Positions 9,907 to 20,971 of a stretch of DNA of 44,150 bases are shown piece by piece. The notes beneath the pieces were generated by a model. The model saw nothing but the letters and a program-made list of their open reading frames with translations, was not told the origin of the DNA and searched no databases. Every line of letters starts with the position of its first letter. Position 1 is the first letter of the stretch. Made by a program: the position numbers and the translations under genes. Where the stretch lies: contig MU277798.1 of assembly GCA_022385805.1 (NCBI GenBank), positions 1 to 44,150 on the forward strand, read 5' to 3'. The stretch comes from Pilatotrama ljubarskyi. Lineage: Eukaryota; Basidiomycota; Agaricomycetes; Polyporales; Polyporaceae.

Positions 9907-11333
9907 TCGACAGCCATCGCTCGCCCTCGCTGATCGATGGCCATTACTGCTTGCACATTGATGTGCACGTCATTGCGGATCAGCAGCTGTTCTTTATCGC
10001 CATTCATCAGTACTGCTGTTGCTGGCTTGCTTCCCCTTGTCATCGGCATTGCAGCAGACATCCTCTGCCACCCTTGCATGCTCAATTCTTGGCTGAGCTT
10101 CTAGGCTACTCTCCACAACCCCCCCTTCCTCTACCACAAGCGGTCGTCCTCAGCTGTACATAGTATCTGTCCACAATGCAATCAGTGCAACCACAGAACA
10201 TCCCTTGTATGGTCACCAGCTGTAAGAAGACTTTCCAGAGCTAGGGCAGTCTGAACTGGCACCTCACAGCAATGCACCCAGCACGTGGACCTGAAGCTGG
10301 CCCATCGCGCTCTGCTACCCACACTCCATGCAGCTCATCACCCGAGGAACATGTTGGCAACTCCTTTGACCCATTTGATTTCCACTATGAGCCCTTCAAT
10401 GATCCTCCTGCTTCCAATCACAGTGAGATGACAGGTACCATTGATCCCGACTCATCCCTTTGTCAACTGAGTACTGATGTGTGCTGTCGCCAAGACACAG
10501 CAGCCCCCGAAGTGTTAGTGGGCTTGGAACCTGCACCTAGCGTACAATACCTTCCTAATAGGAGCTACTTCAAATGTCATCCTCATCAGACTGGTATGTG
10601 TGTCTCTCACCAGATGCATTTGCATCACTAACATCCATGTCTAGGTGTACCTTGTGACCCTGGTGGGTGGCTGTTGCCTGACAGTACCCCACCTCTGCCC
10701 CACAACTGTCCACCATCTGACAACTACTTGCCTTTCACCTCTGAGCAACACTTCCAGCTCACCAACTTCTTGTTTAGAAAGGAGCAGATGTCTGGTGGCA
10801 ACATAGATGAGCTCATGCAGATCTTAGCTGCCTTCACCCCTGATCATGTGGCACTGTTCATGGACTCTGATGATGTCTATGCTACCATCGACAACATCAC
10901 GTTGGCCGACATGCCTTGGTTCGCCTTCAAGGTCAGCTACAAGGGTCCACTACCAGATGGTGAGGTCCCCAAGTGGATGACTGAGAAGTTCACTGTCTGG
11001 TTTCGTGATCCTCCCAAGGTTCTCCACCAGCAGTTGGGTAATCAAGATATTTGCCTAGATGAGATCGACTGGACTGCAAAGCATGTCTTCAACCAGAAAG
11101 GGCAACACGTATATGAGAATGTCATGTCTGCAGACTGGGCTTGGCAGCAGGCTGTAAGGTCATCCTCATGTACATGACAATGTGTTGACTTCAACTTCTA
11201 TCCAGGATACAATTGCAGCTGACCTGAAAACCCATGGCTCAGCATTCTGCTCTATAGTCCTTGGCAGCGACAAGACCACTATGTCAGTAGCAACTGGCCA
11301 GAATGACTACTGGCCTCTGTATATCTCAAACAG

Positions 11334-12204
11334 TGATGCGACCCCACTCCGCGCACGAGGCCGCGGAGCACCGAAACCGCTCCCTTCGCGCATCTTCGCA
11401 GTTCTTCGCAGTTCTTCGCACAGTTCCGCAGGCCTTCGCAGCTTCGCAGGCCTTTGCAACTTCGCAGCCTCCGCAACGGATCGCAAAGTCCCGCGAGGGA
11501 CTCGACGTGCAGCCATCGCGCAGAACCCGGGGATGGCCAGGCGTTGGGGAGCAAAGTCCTTCGCACCAGCCTGCCCTGAAGATGCCCCCGGCGCTAGGTC
11601 CGTGCGTTCGCAGTTGGCTCGGCAGCGCGAAGGCCCGGTCCGGCGTCGCATGCGTAGCACGCCATTTTGGCACTGATGTAAAATACTCGTGCTTCGCAGC
11701 GCAGCAATCCAGATTCCGTTCCCCCTCTCGAGAGCAGAGATCTCACTGAGCCCTAACTGCGTCCGCGTTCGCGTTCCCCTTGCGTTTACTACTTCGCCGT
11801 GTCGAGTTTCTTATTGAGCATTTTGCCTTCCTCTTCACTGTTCGCGTCTTACACTGAGTTGCTGTTGAACACTGCGTAGCTGCGAAGAATCACCGAGCCC
11901 CTCCGCGTCCGCGTTGAGCCCGACAAGACTGCGAAGAGTGTACCGAGTATCCGCGAAGACCCGCGAACGGTTGCGAACATCCGCGAAGAGCTTGCGAACA
12001 CCTGCGAAGAGCTTGCGAACACCCATGAAGAACTCTGTTCGCTCCGATCCACTGCCGCATCGTGACGTTCGCCTCAAGGGCACCCCGGCCGAACCGCTAC
12101 ATCTCCTGATCCCGCCATCTACCTCAGCTCAGCTCGTCAGAGGCCTCGACCTACAAAGGCTCTCGGCCTCAACCTCACGGCTTTAGGGTAGATTTGGCAC
12201 ATCA
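11334..12204 (+). mobile_element. LTR-like solo insertion, copy A (871 bp)
   Basis: It starts TGATGCGACCCCACTCCGC and ends GGTAGATTTGGCACATCA, so its termini are the short inverted repeat TGATG/CATCA. It splits a Plavaka exon between the codons for WPLYISN and the following GMVHNNV. Flanks are ACAG and ACGG, a 4-bp duplication with one change. It is rich in CTTCGCA and GCGAAG motifs and has no coding capacity. Copy B (17235-18095) is closely similar. Confidence 0.8.
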
Positions 12205-14212
12205 ACGGGATGGTTCACAATAATGTGTGCAGAGTGCAGCAGAATACTGTCTCACTGTTAGCATTTCTGGCCATTCCTAAGAGTAAGTACCATTTGTGTT
12301 TGCCATTGCTCCTCACCACACTGAGATGTCTATAACTGATAGAGAATATGAGAACGATGCAGCTTTCCGCAAGTTTCATCGGGAGCTGTTTCATGATTCT
12401 TTGCACTACATCTCGAAGTCACTTTGATCATACATGACATGATCTGACATTGTGCTATGCTTTGATAGCCACTACTGTCAAGTCATTTCTGGCCTTGGTC
12501 CTTACATCGCTGACTATCCTGAGCAAACCCTCTTGGCATGTACAGTCCAGAAATGGTGTGCAAAGTGAATTAAGTAGTCTGCTTGTATACATTATGGTTT
12601 TGACAAGTTCTAAGATGTACAGCTCATCGAGATAAACTGGATGGCCATGTAGTGCCCCGGAGCCCAGAGCATACTGCTGCTTTTCACAGAGGGTTGAATC
12701 CAAAGAAGTTGTGGAATGATTATGGTATAGTTGGTGATCTAGATGTGAGTATAGTAGATTGCCTGTCTCTCTGCCCCACTCAAATTACACTGCAGCCTTT
12801 CACATCTGATTTCCCACACACAAACATTCATGAGTTCTTTGCCCCAGATCTGCTTCGTCAGGTCATAAAGGAGACTTTCAAGGATCACCTTGTAGCCTGG
12901 GTGGAGCAGTAGCTTGTCAAAGAGCATGGAAAGTCAGGGGCAGCACAAATTATGGCTGACATTGATTGGCGGTAAGGTGCAGGCACTATGTCACTGTCAT
13001 GTTTGCTTACATTAAATACAGGATTGCTGTGACCTCTCCATTTCCAGGCCTTCGAAGGTTTCCTGAGGGAAGAAAGTTCAAGCAGTGGACTGGCAATGAT
13101 TTCAAGGCACTAATGAAGGTGAGTCCCCTCATTATGCTGGTAAAATGCTGTCTCATCTCTTTTTAGGTGTTCTTGCCTGCTGTGGCTGGCTACATTCCAT
13201 CCAAAATGGTTCAAGCTCTCAGTGCAATTCTGGACTTCTGCTACCTTGTTCGCCAACCTGCCATCACCTCTGCCGACCTGCTTAAGATTGAAGCTGCCCT
13301 GCTGCATTTCCATGAGAAGCATGTAATCTTCGAGGAAACTGGTGTTCATCTCATTGGCTTCTCTCTTGCATGTCAGCATGCTTTGGGCCATTTCCCTCGC
13401 CTTATTCAACTCTTTGGTGCTTCCAATGGACTCTGCTCATCTATCACTGAGTCCAAGCATATTTAGGCAGTGAAGAAACCTTGGACGCACTCAAACCGGT
13501 ATGAGGTGCTTGGCCAGATGCTCCTCACCAAACAGCGTCTGAATAAGCTTGCTGCTATCTGGGTCGATTTCACAGCTCGTGGAATGCTCCAGGGAAATAT
13601 AGTCCCTCTTCAAGGCTTGGCACCACTCGGATTTGGAATACCTCCTGCCCCTCCTCCTCCGCCTTGACACATCGTGGATGAAGATGAAGGTGCCGATAAA
13701 AATCCACTTCTCTCTGGTCATTATACATGTCTGGCAAAATGACGTGGTAAGTGTCTGTGGTCATTTGGCTACACTAGAAACTGACTTTCTACACATTCAT
13801 ACTGCAGTGTCACGTATGCCAAACACTGTTGTGAAGCTTGCATTCAAGATTCGAGGCCCACAGCTTCCTGCTCTTCCACACCAATTTCTCTAAGAGCAGG
13901 ACCATCCTGAGTCTGATCATTTCTCTGTTTCAAGTACTCATTCTGATGTTCTCTTCCTTCTCATGTTGCTCTGCAATTGCTCGCTATTTTGCACCAAATG
14001 GGCAATCAAGCCCTGAAGGAATGTGATATGAGCAAAGCTGACCAGTAAGCTCATGGCGTAATGGTCCTTCAAGGTGGGATTGCACATTTATTGTCACAGA
14101 CCCCTCTAAGCCTGGCTCTAGAGGGCTTGAAGTTGTTCGTATACACCTATTGTTCTCAATGTGTGCAGCTGGCTGCATTTCATATTTCTGTGCTCTTGCA
14201 AGCCAATTTTTA

Positions 14213-14274
14213 CCTATTAGTGAGGATCCTTGTGAAGATATCTCCTATTAGTGAGGATCCTTGTAAAGATACAG
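14213..14274 (+). repeat. 31-bp tandem duplication in the Plavaka 3' exon
   Basis: Two adjacent copies of a 31-bp unit starting CCTATTAGTGAGGATCCTTG, with only a few differences. It lies just upstream of the conserved DTGMWMMEPEL segment and would add ten residues plus a frame change. Confidence 0.8.
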
Positions 14275-14399
14275 GAATGTGGATGATGGAGCCGGAACTT
14301 GATGATGATGGACATCCAATACTCTTTGTTTTGTCTACAGAAAAAATTCTTTACACTGCCCACTTGATAGAAAATTTCTGGAGATCAGATTGTTCCTAA

Positions 14400-14936
14400 T
14401 CATCTTTTATATACAGATGCTTTGGATTTTTTTCATTGCATTTTACGTTAACAAGTATATAGACTATCATGCTCATCAGATAGCTTTTTGAATTCCATAA
14501 GATGTTGACAAATACTAGTATATTATAAATGACTGTTGCTGGTAAAGTAATTGCTGGATCAGTAATTTGTATAGTCATTATCAGTCATTGATAGGCAATT
14601 TGACCAACACTTTATTGGTCATTATAGTAGGACTTGCCAGCAAGCAAACAGTTTACTAATAGTTCACGAACTGTCATTGTCATAGAACCAAATAGTCCAG
14701 ATAGTCGCCATATTGTAAGGATCGCTCAAGTATAATAGTCTATAGATAATCTAGTAGATTGTCACATCATATAGTTACTGTGTTAGGCAGCACTTATGTA
14801 TGATAACCCATAAATAGTCTCACAGAAAGTCACTTCAGGTAGTAGCTGCATTATGAAAAAATCTGAGTGAATAGCCCACATCTAGTCCAAAAATTAGGTA
14901 TATCACATAGTTCAAATTATAAGACATGCCTAGACA
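14400..14936. other. AT-rich region without a supported gene
   Basis: Clearly more AT-rich than its surroundings, with scattered short ATAGTC/ATAGTCC motifs. It lies between the Plavaka 3' end and the tyrosine recombinase 3' end, so it probably holds the 3' flanks of both. No ORF with a recognisable domain was seen. Confidence 0.5.
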
Positions 14937-15254
14937 TTAGTTAGACATTTTTCTCCTAGTATTAGTCACTAGCAATAGCCAATAGCTCCCCCAGCACCTG
15001 ATAGCCTGACACATTTTGCTGATGTGGGGGATGTGATTCTGCGAAACATCAATGTATAGTTTGTAGACATCGCTGTGCCAGTGCCCAAGCTGGATTTTGT
15101 GATCTGCATACCCAACAGCTGCAGCAGATGTCACAGCCCCATGGCAAAAACTATGCCCAGAATACTTGAAGCCATCTAGTCCATTGTCGGAAAGGCGGTC
15201 CTTCAAGTAGGCAATGAACTTGGAGCACGTCAGGGGAGTGTTGGGGTCATTCAA
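14937..15254 (-). pseudogene. Tyrosine recombinase C-terminal fragment (Crypton-like)
   Basis: The minus frame contains YSGHSFCHGAVTSAAAVGYA and then HWHSDVYKLYIDVS. This matches the C-terminal half of the catalytic domain of tyrosine recombinases found in fungal Crypton elements: the H-x-x-R block, the H/W block and the nucleophilic Tyr. The HxxR block, normally H-S-F-R-R-G in this group from memory, reads H-S-F-C-H-G, so the second catalytic Arg is lost. The upstream part, with the first Arg, has been removed: the frame ends exactly where copia sequence begins at 15255. The region could also come from another tyrosine-recombinase element or a domesticated recombinase. Confidence 0.7.
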
Positions 15255-17198
15255 GCAGCCACAGGCGCGTGTTCCTAGTCCGCCGCCACCTCCTCGGGAA
15301 GAACCACGCGCTCCTCAACCGGAGCAGCGAAGTTCTGGACATGCGCGGAAAGTCCCGGTTCGCCCAGGCAATGTCTACGGAGAGTCACGGCATCCCGTAG
15401 AACAATTCAAAGAGATGGAAAAGAAGGGTGTGTGGAAAAGACTGGTCAGCGATGACTCGAGTCGCTCTCGAGCTCCCACCAAGTCTAGGGCAGAACAGGT
15501 TCCCGCCGATAGTTCTGCACCTGGTCCATCGCAAAGCGACCCACCTTCGCCATCCGCCTCGGCTGACGAACCGGACCTGGCACAACTATGCCGGGAAGGG
15601 GGAGTAGACCTCATCAACTATCTGCTTTGCAAAGCGGTATCACCAGTGGATGATCTGCCCAATGTCCGTGAAGGGACATACTGTGACATCGCTCGCCTAC
15701 CACCGGTTGAGCAGAAAGAGTGGAGGGCTGCCTGTTGCAAAGAGTTAGAGGCACTTCAGTAACAGCAAGTCTACGACTTGGTTGACCACCCCAAGTGGCG
15801 TAAGGTCATCAAGAATCAATGGGTCTTTGACATCAAATCTGACGGTCGAAAGAAGGCTAGGCTTGTTGCCAAAGACTTCTCCCAGGTTGAAGGTCTTGAC
15901 TATGACCAGATCTTTTTACCCATCATACGCTCTGAGACTGTACATCTGTTTCTCGCCCTTTCAGTGCTTGAGAACTGGCACATTTCTGGACTTGATGTCC
16001 GCAATGCCTACTTATACAGTAAGCTCGATGAGGAGATCTACATGGAGCAGCCTGAGGGCTTCATCGCCAAAGGCCAAGAGCACAAAGTTTTACGGCTTAA
16101 GTGCGCTCTATACGGACTTAAGCAAGCAGGTCTCACTTGGTGGCGAACCCTTAACAAGTCCCTCAAAGTCTTCAGCTTCAAACACCTGAGCAGTGATGCC
16201 GGTATCTTCATTCTTCGTGAACAAGATGGCTCACTAGTCATTGTCATTGTATATGTCGATGACACCATATTCTATGGACCGAACAAGGCACTCGTCAAAA
16301 GATGAAGGCCAAGTTCATGGAACGTTGGGAATGCAGAGACCTTGGCGACATCAAGGAATTCCTGCGTATGCGCATCCAGAAAGATGGCCGCAAGATCCGC
16401 ATTGATCAATGCACCTATCTGAAGAAAGTGCTTCTGCAATGCGGAATGCAGAACGTGAAGCCCGCACCTACTCCACTGCTGGCTGGGTAACAACCCAGGC
16501 TCAATGAGCAACCGGTAAATCCCACCGTATGTTCCAGGTTCCAGACTATAATCAGATCCCTGCTGTACATCATGTTGGGTACACGACCTGACATTGCATT
16601 CACCGTGACCAAACTCTCGCAGTTTGCAGCAAACCCACCTTCACACGAGCACCCAAGTTATGTGCTGTATATCTGCCACTATCTCACCGGAACCAGGTCG
16701 TAATCCCTGGTATACGATGGTGCATCAGGTCTTGGCTTATGCGCATGCACAGACTCTGACTGGGCCTCTGACCCAGTGAAACGATGTTCCCAAACAGGTT
16801 ACTTCATGAAGCTGGCGAATGGTATATTCAGCTGGAATTTGAGAGCACAGAAGACTGTTGCGCACTCTTCCACTGAAGCTGAGTACATGGCGCTCAGTGA
16901 CTGTAGCCGCCAAGTAGTCTGGATCCACAACTTGCTTGGCGAGATCAGCTACAAACTCGGAGCCATTCCCATCGCTGGTGACAATCAGGGATCGCTCTTC
17001 ATGAGGTTGAACCCAGTCACTAAAAGTCGGTCAAAGCATATCGACATCTGTTACCACACCATTCGCGATTACATCAAGAATGGACTTGTCGAGGCATTCT
17101 AAGTTGACGGTAACAATAACCCAGCCGACCTCTTCACGAAGAACTTGGGCCACATCAAGTTCAACAAATTCAGAGACCAACTTGATCTTGAGTTTTAG
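15255..17198 (+). pseudogene. pol: copia pol: reverse transcriptase and RNase H, degenerate
   Basis: A Pro-rich linker leads into RT, with NQWVFDIKSDGRKKARLVAK, GLDVRNAYLYSKL, CALYGLKQAG and the catalytic YVDD (Asp codons 16258-16263). RNase H contains STEAEYMALS (about 16875) and ends NPADLFTKNLGHIKF before TAG 17196-17198. Frame breaks: TAA 15760-15762, a frame change near 16303, TAA 16488-16490, TAA 16701-16703 and TAA 17100-17102. All of these also occur in copy 2, so they predate the duplication of the element. The integrase domain is absent because of the 5' truncation. Confidence 0.9.
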
Positions 17199-17234
17199 TA
17201 CCCAGCCTAATTGGCTGCTTTCAGTGCCATACGC

Positions 17235-18095
17235 TGATGCGACCCCACTCCGCACACAAGGTCAGGGCGCACCGAAGCCGCTTCCTTCGCAGATCTTCGA
17301 GCATCTTCGCAGTTCTTTGCACTTCGCGCATCTTCGCAGTTCTTCGCACAGACCCGCAGGTCTTTGCAGCTTCGCAGCCTCTGCAACGGATCACAAAGTT
17401 CTGCGAGGGACTTGACGCGCAGCCATCGTGCAAAACCTGGTGGATGACCAGGCGTTTGGGGGAGCGAAGTCCTTCGCACCAGCCTGCCCTGAAGATGCCC
17501 CCCGGCACTAGGTCCGTGCGTTCGCAATCAGCTCGGCAGCGCGAAGGTTCGGTCTGGCATCACATGCGTAGCACGCCATTTTGGCACCCATGTAAAATAC
17601 TCGTGCTTCGCAGCACAGCAATCCAGATTCCATTCCCCCTCCCGAGAGCAGAGATCTCACTGTGCCCTAACTGTGTTCGCGTCCGCGTCCCCCTTGTGTT
17701 TATTACTTCGCTGCGTCGAGTTTCTTATTGAGCATCACGTCTTCCTCTTCGCCGTTCGCGTCTTACACCGAGTTGCTGTTGAACACTGCATAGCTGCGAA
17801 GAACCACCAAATCCCTCCGTCCGCGTTGAGCCCGACGAGACTGCAAAGAGCGTAACGAGCACCCGCGAAGACTCGCGAACGGTTGCGAAGAGCTGCGAAG
17901 AGCTTGCGAACACCTGCAAAGAGCCCCGTTTGCTCCAGCCCGCCGCCGCGTCGTGACGTTCGCCTCAAGGGCACCCCGGCCGAACCGCTACATCTCCTGA
18001 CCTCGCCGTCTACCTCAGCTCAGCTCGTTTGAGGTTTCAACCTACAAAGGCTCTCGGCCTCGACCTCCCGGCTTTAGGGTAGATTTGGCACATCA
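17235..18095 (+). mobile_element. LTR-like solo insertion, copy B (861 bp), with empty site
   Basis: It starts TGATGCGACCCCACTCCGC and ends AGATTTGGCACATCA. It is flanked by ACGC on both sides (17231-17234 and 18096-18099). The twin copia at 40456-43300 has the same place uninterrupted, with a single ACGC, which proves the insertion and its 4-bp duplication (5 bp, ACGCT, if the first T is counted as flank). Within it, a TGTAAAATACTCGTG segment followed by CAGATTCC...TTCCCCCTC resembles the matching part of the longer-diverged LTR at 26082-26839. Solo LTR of an element not otherwise seen here is the simplest reading. Confidence 0.85.
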
Positions 18096-18122
18096 ACGCT
18101 CACGTGCACCCCGTTGCACTTA

Positions 18123-18133
18123 GCGAGGGGGAG
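18123..18133 (+). other. Polypurine tract of copia copy 1
   Basis: GCGAGGGGGAG immediately precedes the LTR start TGTTGAACTAGG. The same tract is present, inverted, beside the LTR of copy 2. Confidence 0.75.
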
Positions 18134-18400
18134 TGTTGAACTAGGCGCTTAGTAATAGCAGCATAGTCAACCGGTCGCACTTAGTCATAGGTGCTGACGC
18201 ACGGACAATAGAGTTTGTGGCTGGTAGATACTGGATAGTTCTGGCACAGCCACATGTACAGTAGTATATAAGACTGCTCTGTAGAAGCGGATATCTAAAT
18301 TGCTTTCTTCCTCCAACCACTACGTGTGCCTCTACCCAAGTGCTCCACAGATAAGCTGAGCCTAGCGGGCTTTCCGCTGCGTGCCAAGCCCTGCTTCACA
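18134..18400 (+). repeat. 3' LTR of copia copy 1 (267 bp)
   Basis: It starts TGTTGAACTAGGCGCTTAG and ends near CCAAGCCCTGCTTCACA. The LTR of copy 2 (40456-40722) is its near-identical inverse. A TATATAAG motif lies at about 18264. The end borders directly on inverted gypsy sequence at 18401. Confidence 0.85.
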
Positions 18401-20236
18401 TCACGGCAACGAGAATGGCAGTGTAGCCTCTGGAGTTCGGGAGCTGCTTGATGAGGTCCATAGAGATGGAGTTCCATGGGTGTTCCGGAACCGGGAGTTG
18501 CTTGAGTGTCCCATAGGGCAGGTGCCGAGGGGTCTTCGTGTGCGTGCACGAGGTGCAGGACTTCACATAGTCCCGGATGAAGGTTTGCAGTCCCAGCCAG
18601 GCGTAGTTGCGGAGTACCAGGGCTTGCGTCTTGTTCTGGCCCCAGTGCCCAGCTGTGGGGTGGTCGTGACAGGAATGGATGACTCAAAGCCGGAAATCAG
18701 AGACATCGGGGACATAGATCCGGCCATTGAAGCAGAGGAAGCCGTCTTCGTCCAGAGATCAGCAGGAGTTGCCCTGACCAGCTGCTTCGAGTGCAGCGGT
18801 GAGCTTAGGTTGTGTGGATCTGCCGAGTGGGCAGAGCAGATGTCCGAGCGAAGCTGGTGGTTGTCCAGCAGGAACGTTACTCGGAGTACTGGCTCGTGAA
18901 GGTATGTTGCCCTGAGGGAGGAAGCGAGTTGCTCCTGTGTGAAGACGAGTCAGAAGTTGTGCGGGTTGACTACGGAGTAGTCACTGCCCCCCTCTTTTGG
19001 GTAGACGTCCCATCATCATGTCTGGTTTTGCTCCGAGCTTTCCAGGGCGGAAGCGGATGACCAGGTTGAATTGGGACAGGGACTCCAACCAGCGGGCTTG
19101 GCAGCGTGTGAGAAGCTTGGTGGTGGAAAAGTACTCAAGGTTTTTGTGATCGGTGACGATGTCGATTGGAGTTCTGGAGCCCTCAAGGTAGTGCCGCCAG
19201 ATCTTGAAACATTCAAAGATAGCAAGGAGTTCCTTGTTGTGGGTGTCATAGTTCAACTTTGCACCTGAGAGAGTCCGGGAGTGGAATGCAATGGGATGGA
19301 GTTCCCCAGACTCCGTGGTGATGGAGAGGATATCCGGCGATGGCCTAGTCAGATGTGTCAGTTTCGACGGTAATCTGATGGTCGGGTTCCCAGTGGTGCA
19401 GAATTGGTGCAGTGGTGAAGGCTTTCTTGAGCATGTTAAAGGAATCCCGGCACTTCTGGTCGAAGTTCCACAGAACTCCCTTGCGCGTGAGGCGGGTCAA
19501 GGGAAGGACGATCTCAGAGTAGTTGTGGATAAAGCGCCGGTAGAAGTTCACGAAGCCGAGGAAGGATTGGATGTCCCAGACTTTTTGGGGTTCCGGCCAG
19601 TTGAGGATTGCCTTCACCTTGGATTCTCCATAGTCAGGCCTTCCGGAGAGAGGATGTAGCCCAGGTACTCAACGGAGGTCCTGTGGAATTCACACTTGTC
19701 CACACGAGCATAGAGCTTGAACTTCCGGAGCCTCTGCAGGACTTACTTCACATGTTCCCAGTGTTCCTCGAGGGAGTTCAAATAGATGAGGATGTCATCA
19801 AGGTACACCACGATGCACACGTCGAGGAGGTCCGTGAACACTTTATTGACGAAGTGTTGGAAGGCCGCCGGAGCGTTCAAAAGTCTGAAGGGCATCACAA
19901 GCCACTTGAAGGAACTGTACCGTGTTCAGAAGGCCGTTTTCCGTTTGTCGCCAGGGGCAATGCGGATGAGGTTGTAGGCGTGTTGGAGGTCAATCTTGGT
20001 ATAGATGCGGGCCTTCCAGGGAGTATCTAGGAGATACGAGATGAGTGGCAGTGGATAGCGGTCCTTCCGAGTGATCTTATTGAGCCCCCGATAGTCTACA
20101 CACAGCCAGAGGGATCCATCCTTCTTCTTAATGAAGAGGACCGGAGCTCCGCACGGTGAGTTGGACGGCTGAATGAACCCGGTATGGAGGTTCTCCTCAA
20201 TGTACTCGCGCAGGGTGTCCAACTCCACCTGGGACG
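18401..20236 (-). pseudogene. pol: Inverted Ty3/gypsy pol fragment (RT to first part of integrase)
   Basis: In the minus direction it runs from RT (about 20230, [34 protein letters not shown] near 20100), through [19 protein letters not shown] (about 19560), RNase H with [10 protein letters not shown] (about 19160) and the HHCC/CTSC region, to integrase SISMDLIKQLPNSRGYTAIL near 18410. It stops there, after the first catalytic Asp. It is a relative of the chromovirus at 1-7447, with numerous substitutions, stops (for example TAG at 19347-19345) and frame changes. Both ends are abrupt: the left abuts a copia LTR, the right abuts half of another LTR. Confidence 0.88.
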
Positions 20237-20437
20237 GAAAAGGAAGGATGAGGTCCCGGGTTCACTCCCGGAACAGTGCAAATGATTGAAATGCGAAGTG
20301 AGCGATATATCTTGGGAACGGAGAAAGGGAGCGACAAATGAAAGGGTGTGGTGTAAGTACGCAATGTAAGCGTCCTACAGGGTGAATCTCGACTTGAAGC
20401 GGGCACAGGAACTCGAGCAATCACTCAGAGTTTAACA
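20237..20437 (-). repeat. Half LTR of the copia family seen at 43301
   Basis: In the minus direction it starts TGTTAAACTCTGAGTGATTG at 20437 and follows the LTR at 43301-43725 as far as the A-rich segment AAAAGGAAGGATGAGGTCCC. It breaks off at 20237, next to gypsy pol. It is more diverged than the solo LTR at 20972. Confidence 0.8.
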
Positions 20438-20966
20438 AAATATGTCTGGATATGGTCCAGGTATCCTGACCCGTGCCGCCGTTTCTCAATATCTGCCTGT
20501 TTGACCTGCCCCTCTCTCGGGGCTCTACATACCCCGCTACTTCCACTTCGGCCACCCTGCATGAGACGATATGAACAGGAGAGACCCTGAGGGGGTCTAC
20601 GTGAGGACGCTAGCTCCCATGTGCCTCCAAATCGCTGACAGGCCAGCTACCTCGTAGATAGCCCCAAAGAAATATGTCAAGAGCAGTTCCCCTGCGACCC
20701 GGACTTCCTGGGCAAGCTCCACAAACAGCCTCATGACCAACCATGTCAGGTAGTTCAGGCCACCTTGTGCTTTGAACGAGCATGGTGCAGGGACCTGAGC
20801 ACCGCATAACATTCACCCCGAAGCCCATGCCCTCATCAGATGAAGAGTATGGGTGGGCAGCAACACTCATCCTCTGCAACTTCATTAGTCACGTCATGGG
20901 GACTAGTCTTCCGGGACCAGGGATTAAGCACATAGTGGAAGTGGTGAGTGGGAGCCGATGATACTG
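20438..20966. other. Unidentified sequence, possible old minus-strand coding remnant
   Basis: No family recognised. A minus frame at about 20812-20597 gives a hydrophobic stretch (MRLFVELAQEVRVAGELLL), and a neighbouring frame continues upstream to about 20885, so a frameshifted remnant is possible. It could equally be chance. Confidence 0.25.
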
Positions 20967-20971
20967 ATAAA

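Larger units (their letters stand above)
10176..14399 (+). pseudogene. Plavaka-type DNA transposase, multi-exon, degenerate
   Basis: Transposase of the Plavaka family of fungal DNA transposons, recognised from several blocks: a C2H2-like N-terminus (CMVTSC...H...H, from ATG 10176), PKWMTEKF, VMSADWAWQQA, GSDKTTMSVATGQ, GLGPYIADYPEQ, APDLLRQVIKETFKDHL, FPGLRRFPEGRKFKQWTG, NGLCSSITESKH and the C-terminal DTGMWMMEPELDDDG (about 14270). Introns of about 50-60 bp are visible: 10594-10644, 11155-11206, 12283-12342, and further ones near 12560-12610, 12747-12797, 12972-13020, 13119-13166 and 13746-13808. Damage includes TAG 10242-10244, two stops near 12425-12445, TAG near 12911, TAG near 13464, a tandem duplication at 14213-14274 and an 871-bp insertion at 11334-12204. 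Confidence 0.88.
15255..18400 (+). mobile_element. Ty1/copia element, 5'-truncated, copy 1
   Basis: It holds the end of pol (RT and RNase H), the polypurine tract and the 3' LTR. The 5' LTR, gag, protease and integrase are missing; homology to copy 2 (40456-43300, inverted) starts sharply at 15255. From 15255 to the pol stop at 17198 it has 1944 bp, the same length as the matching part of copy 2. It is interrupted by the LTR-like insertion 17235-18095. Confidence 0.9.

Noticed and set aside
9725..9910. CRISPR-like array
   Set aside because: The repeats are directly adjacent without unique spacers and the context is eukaryotic; it is a minisatellite.
11279..11749. Several overlapping frames on both strands inside LTR-like copy A
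   Set aside because: They come from repeated CTTCGCA motifs; equivalent frames recur in copy B and the sequence is non-coding insertion DNA.
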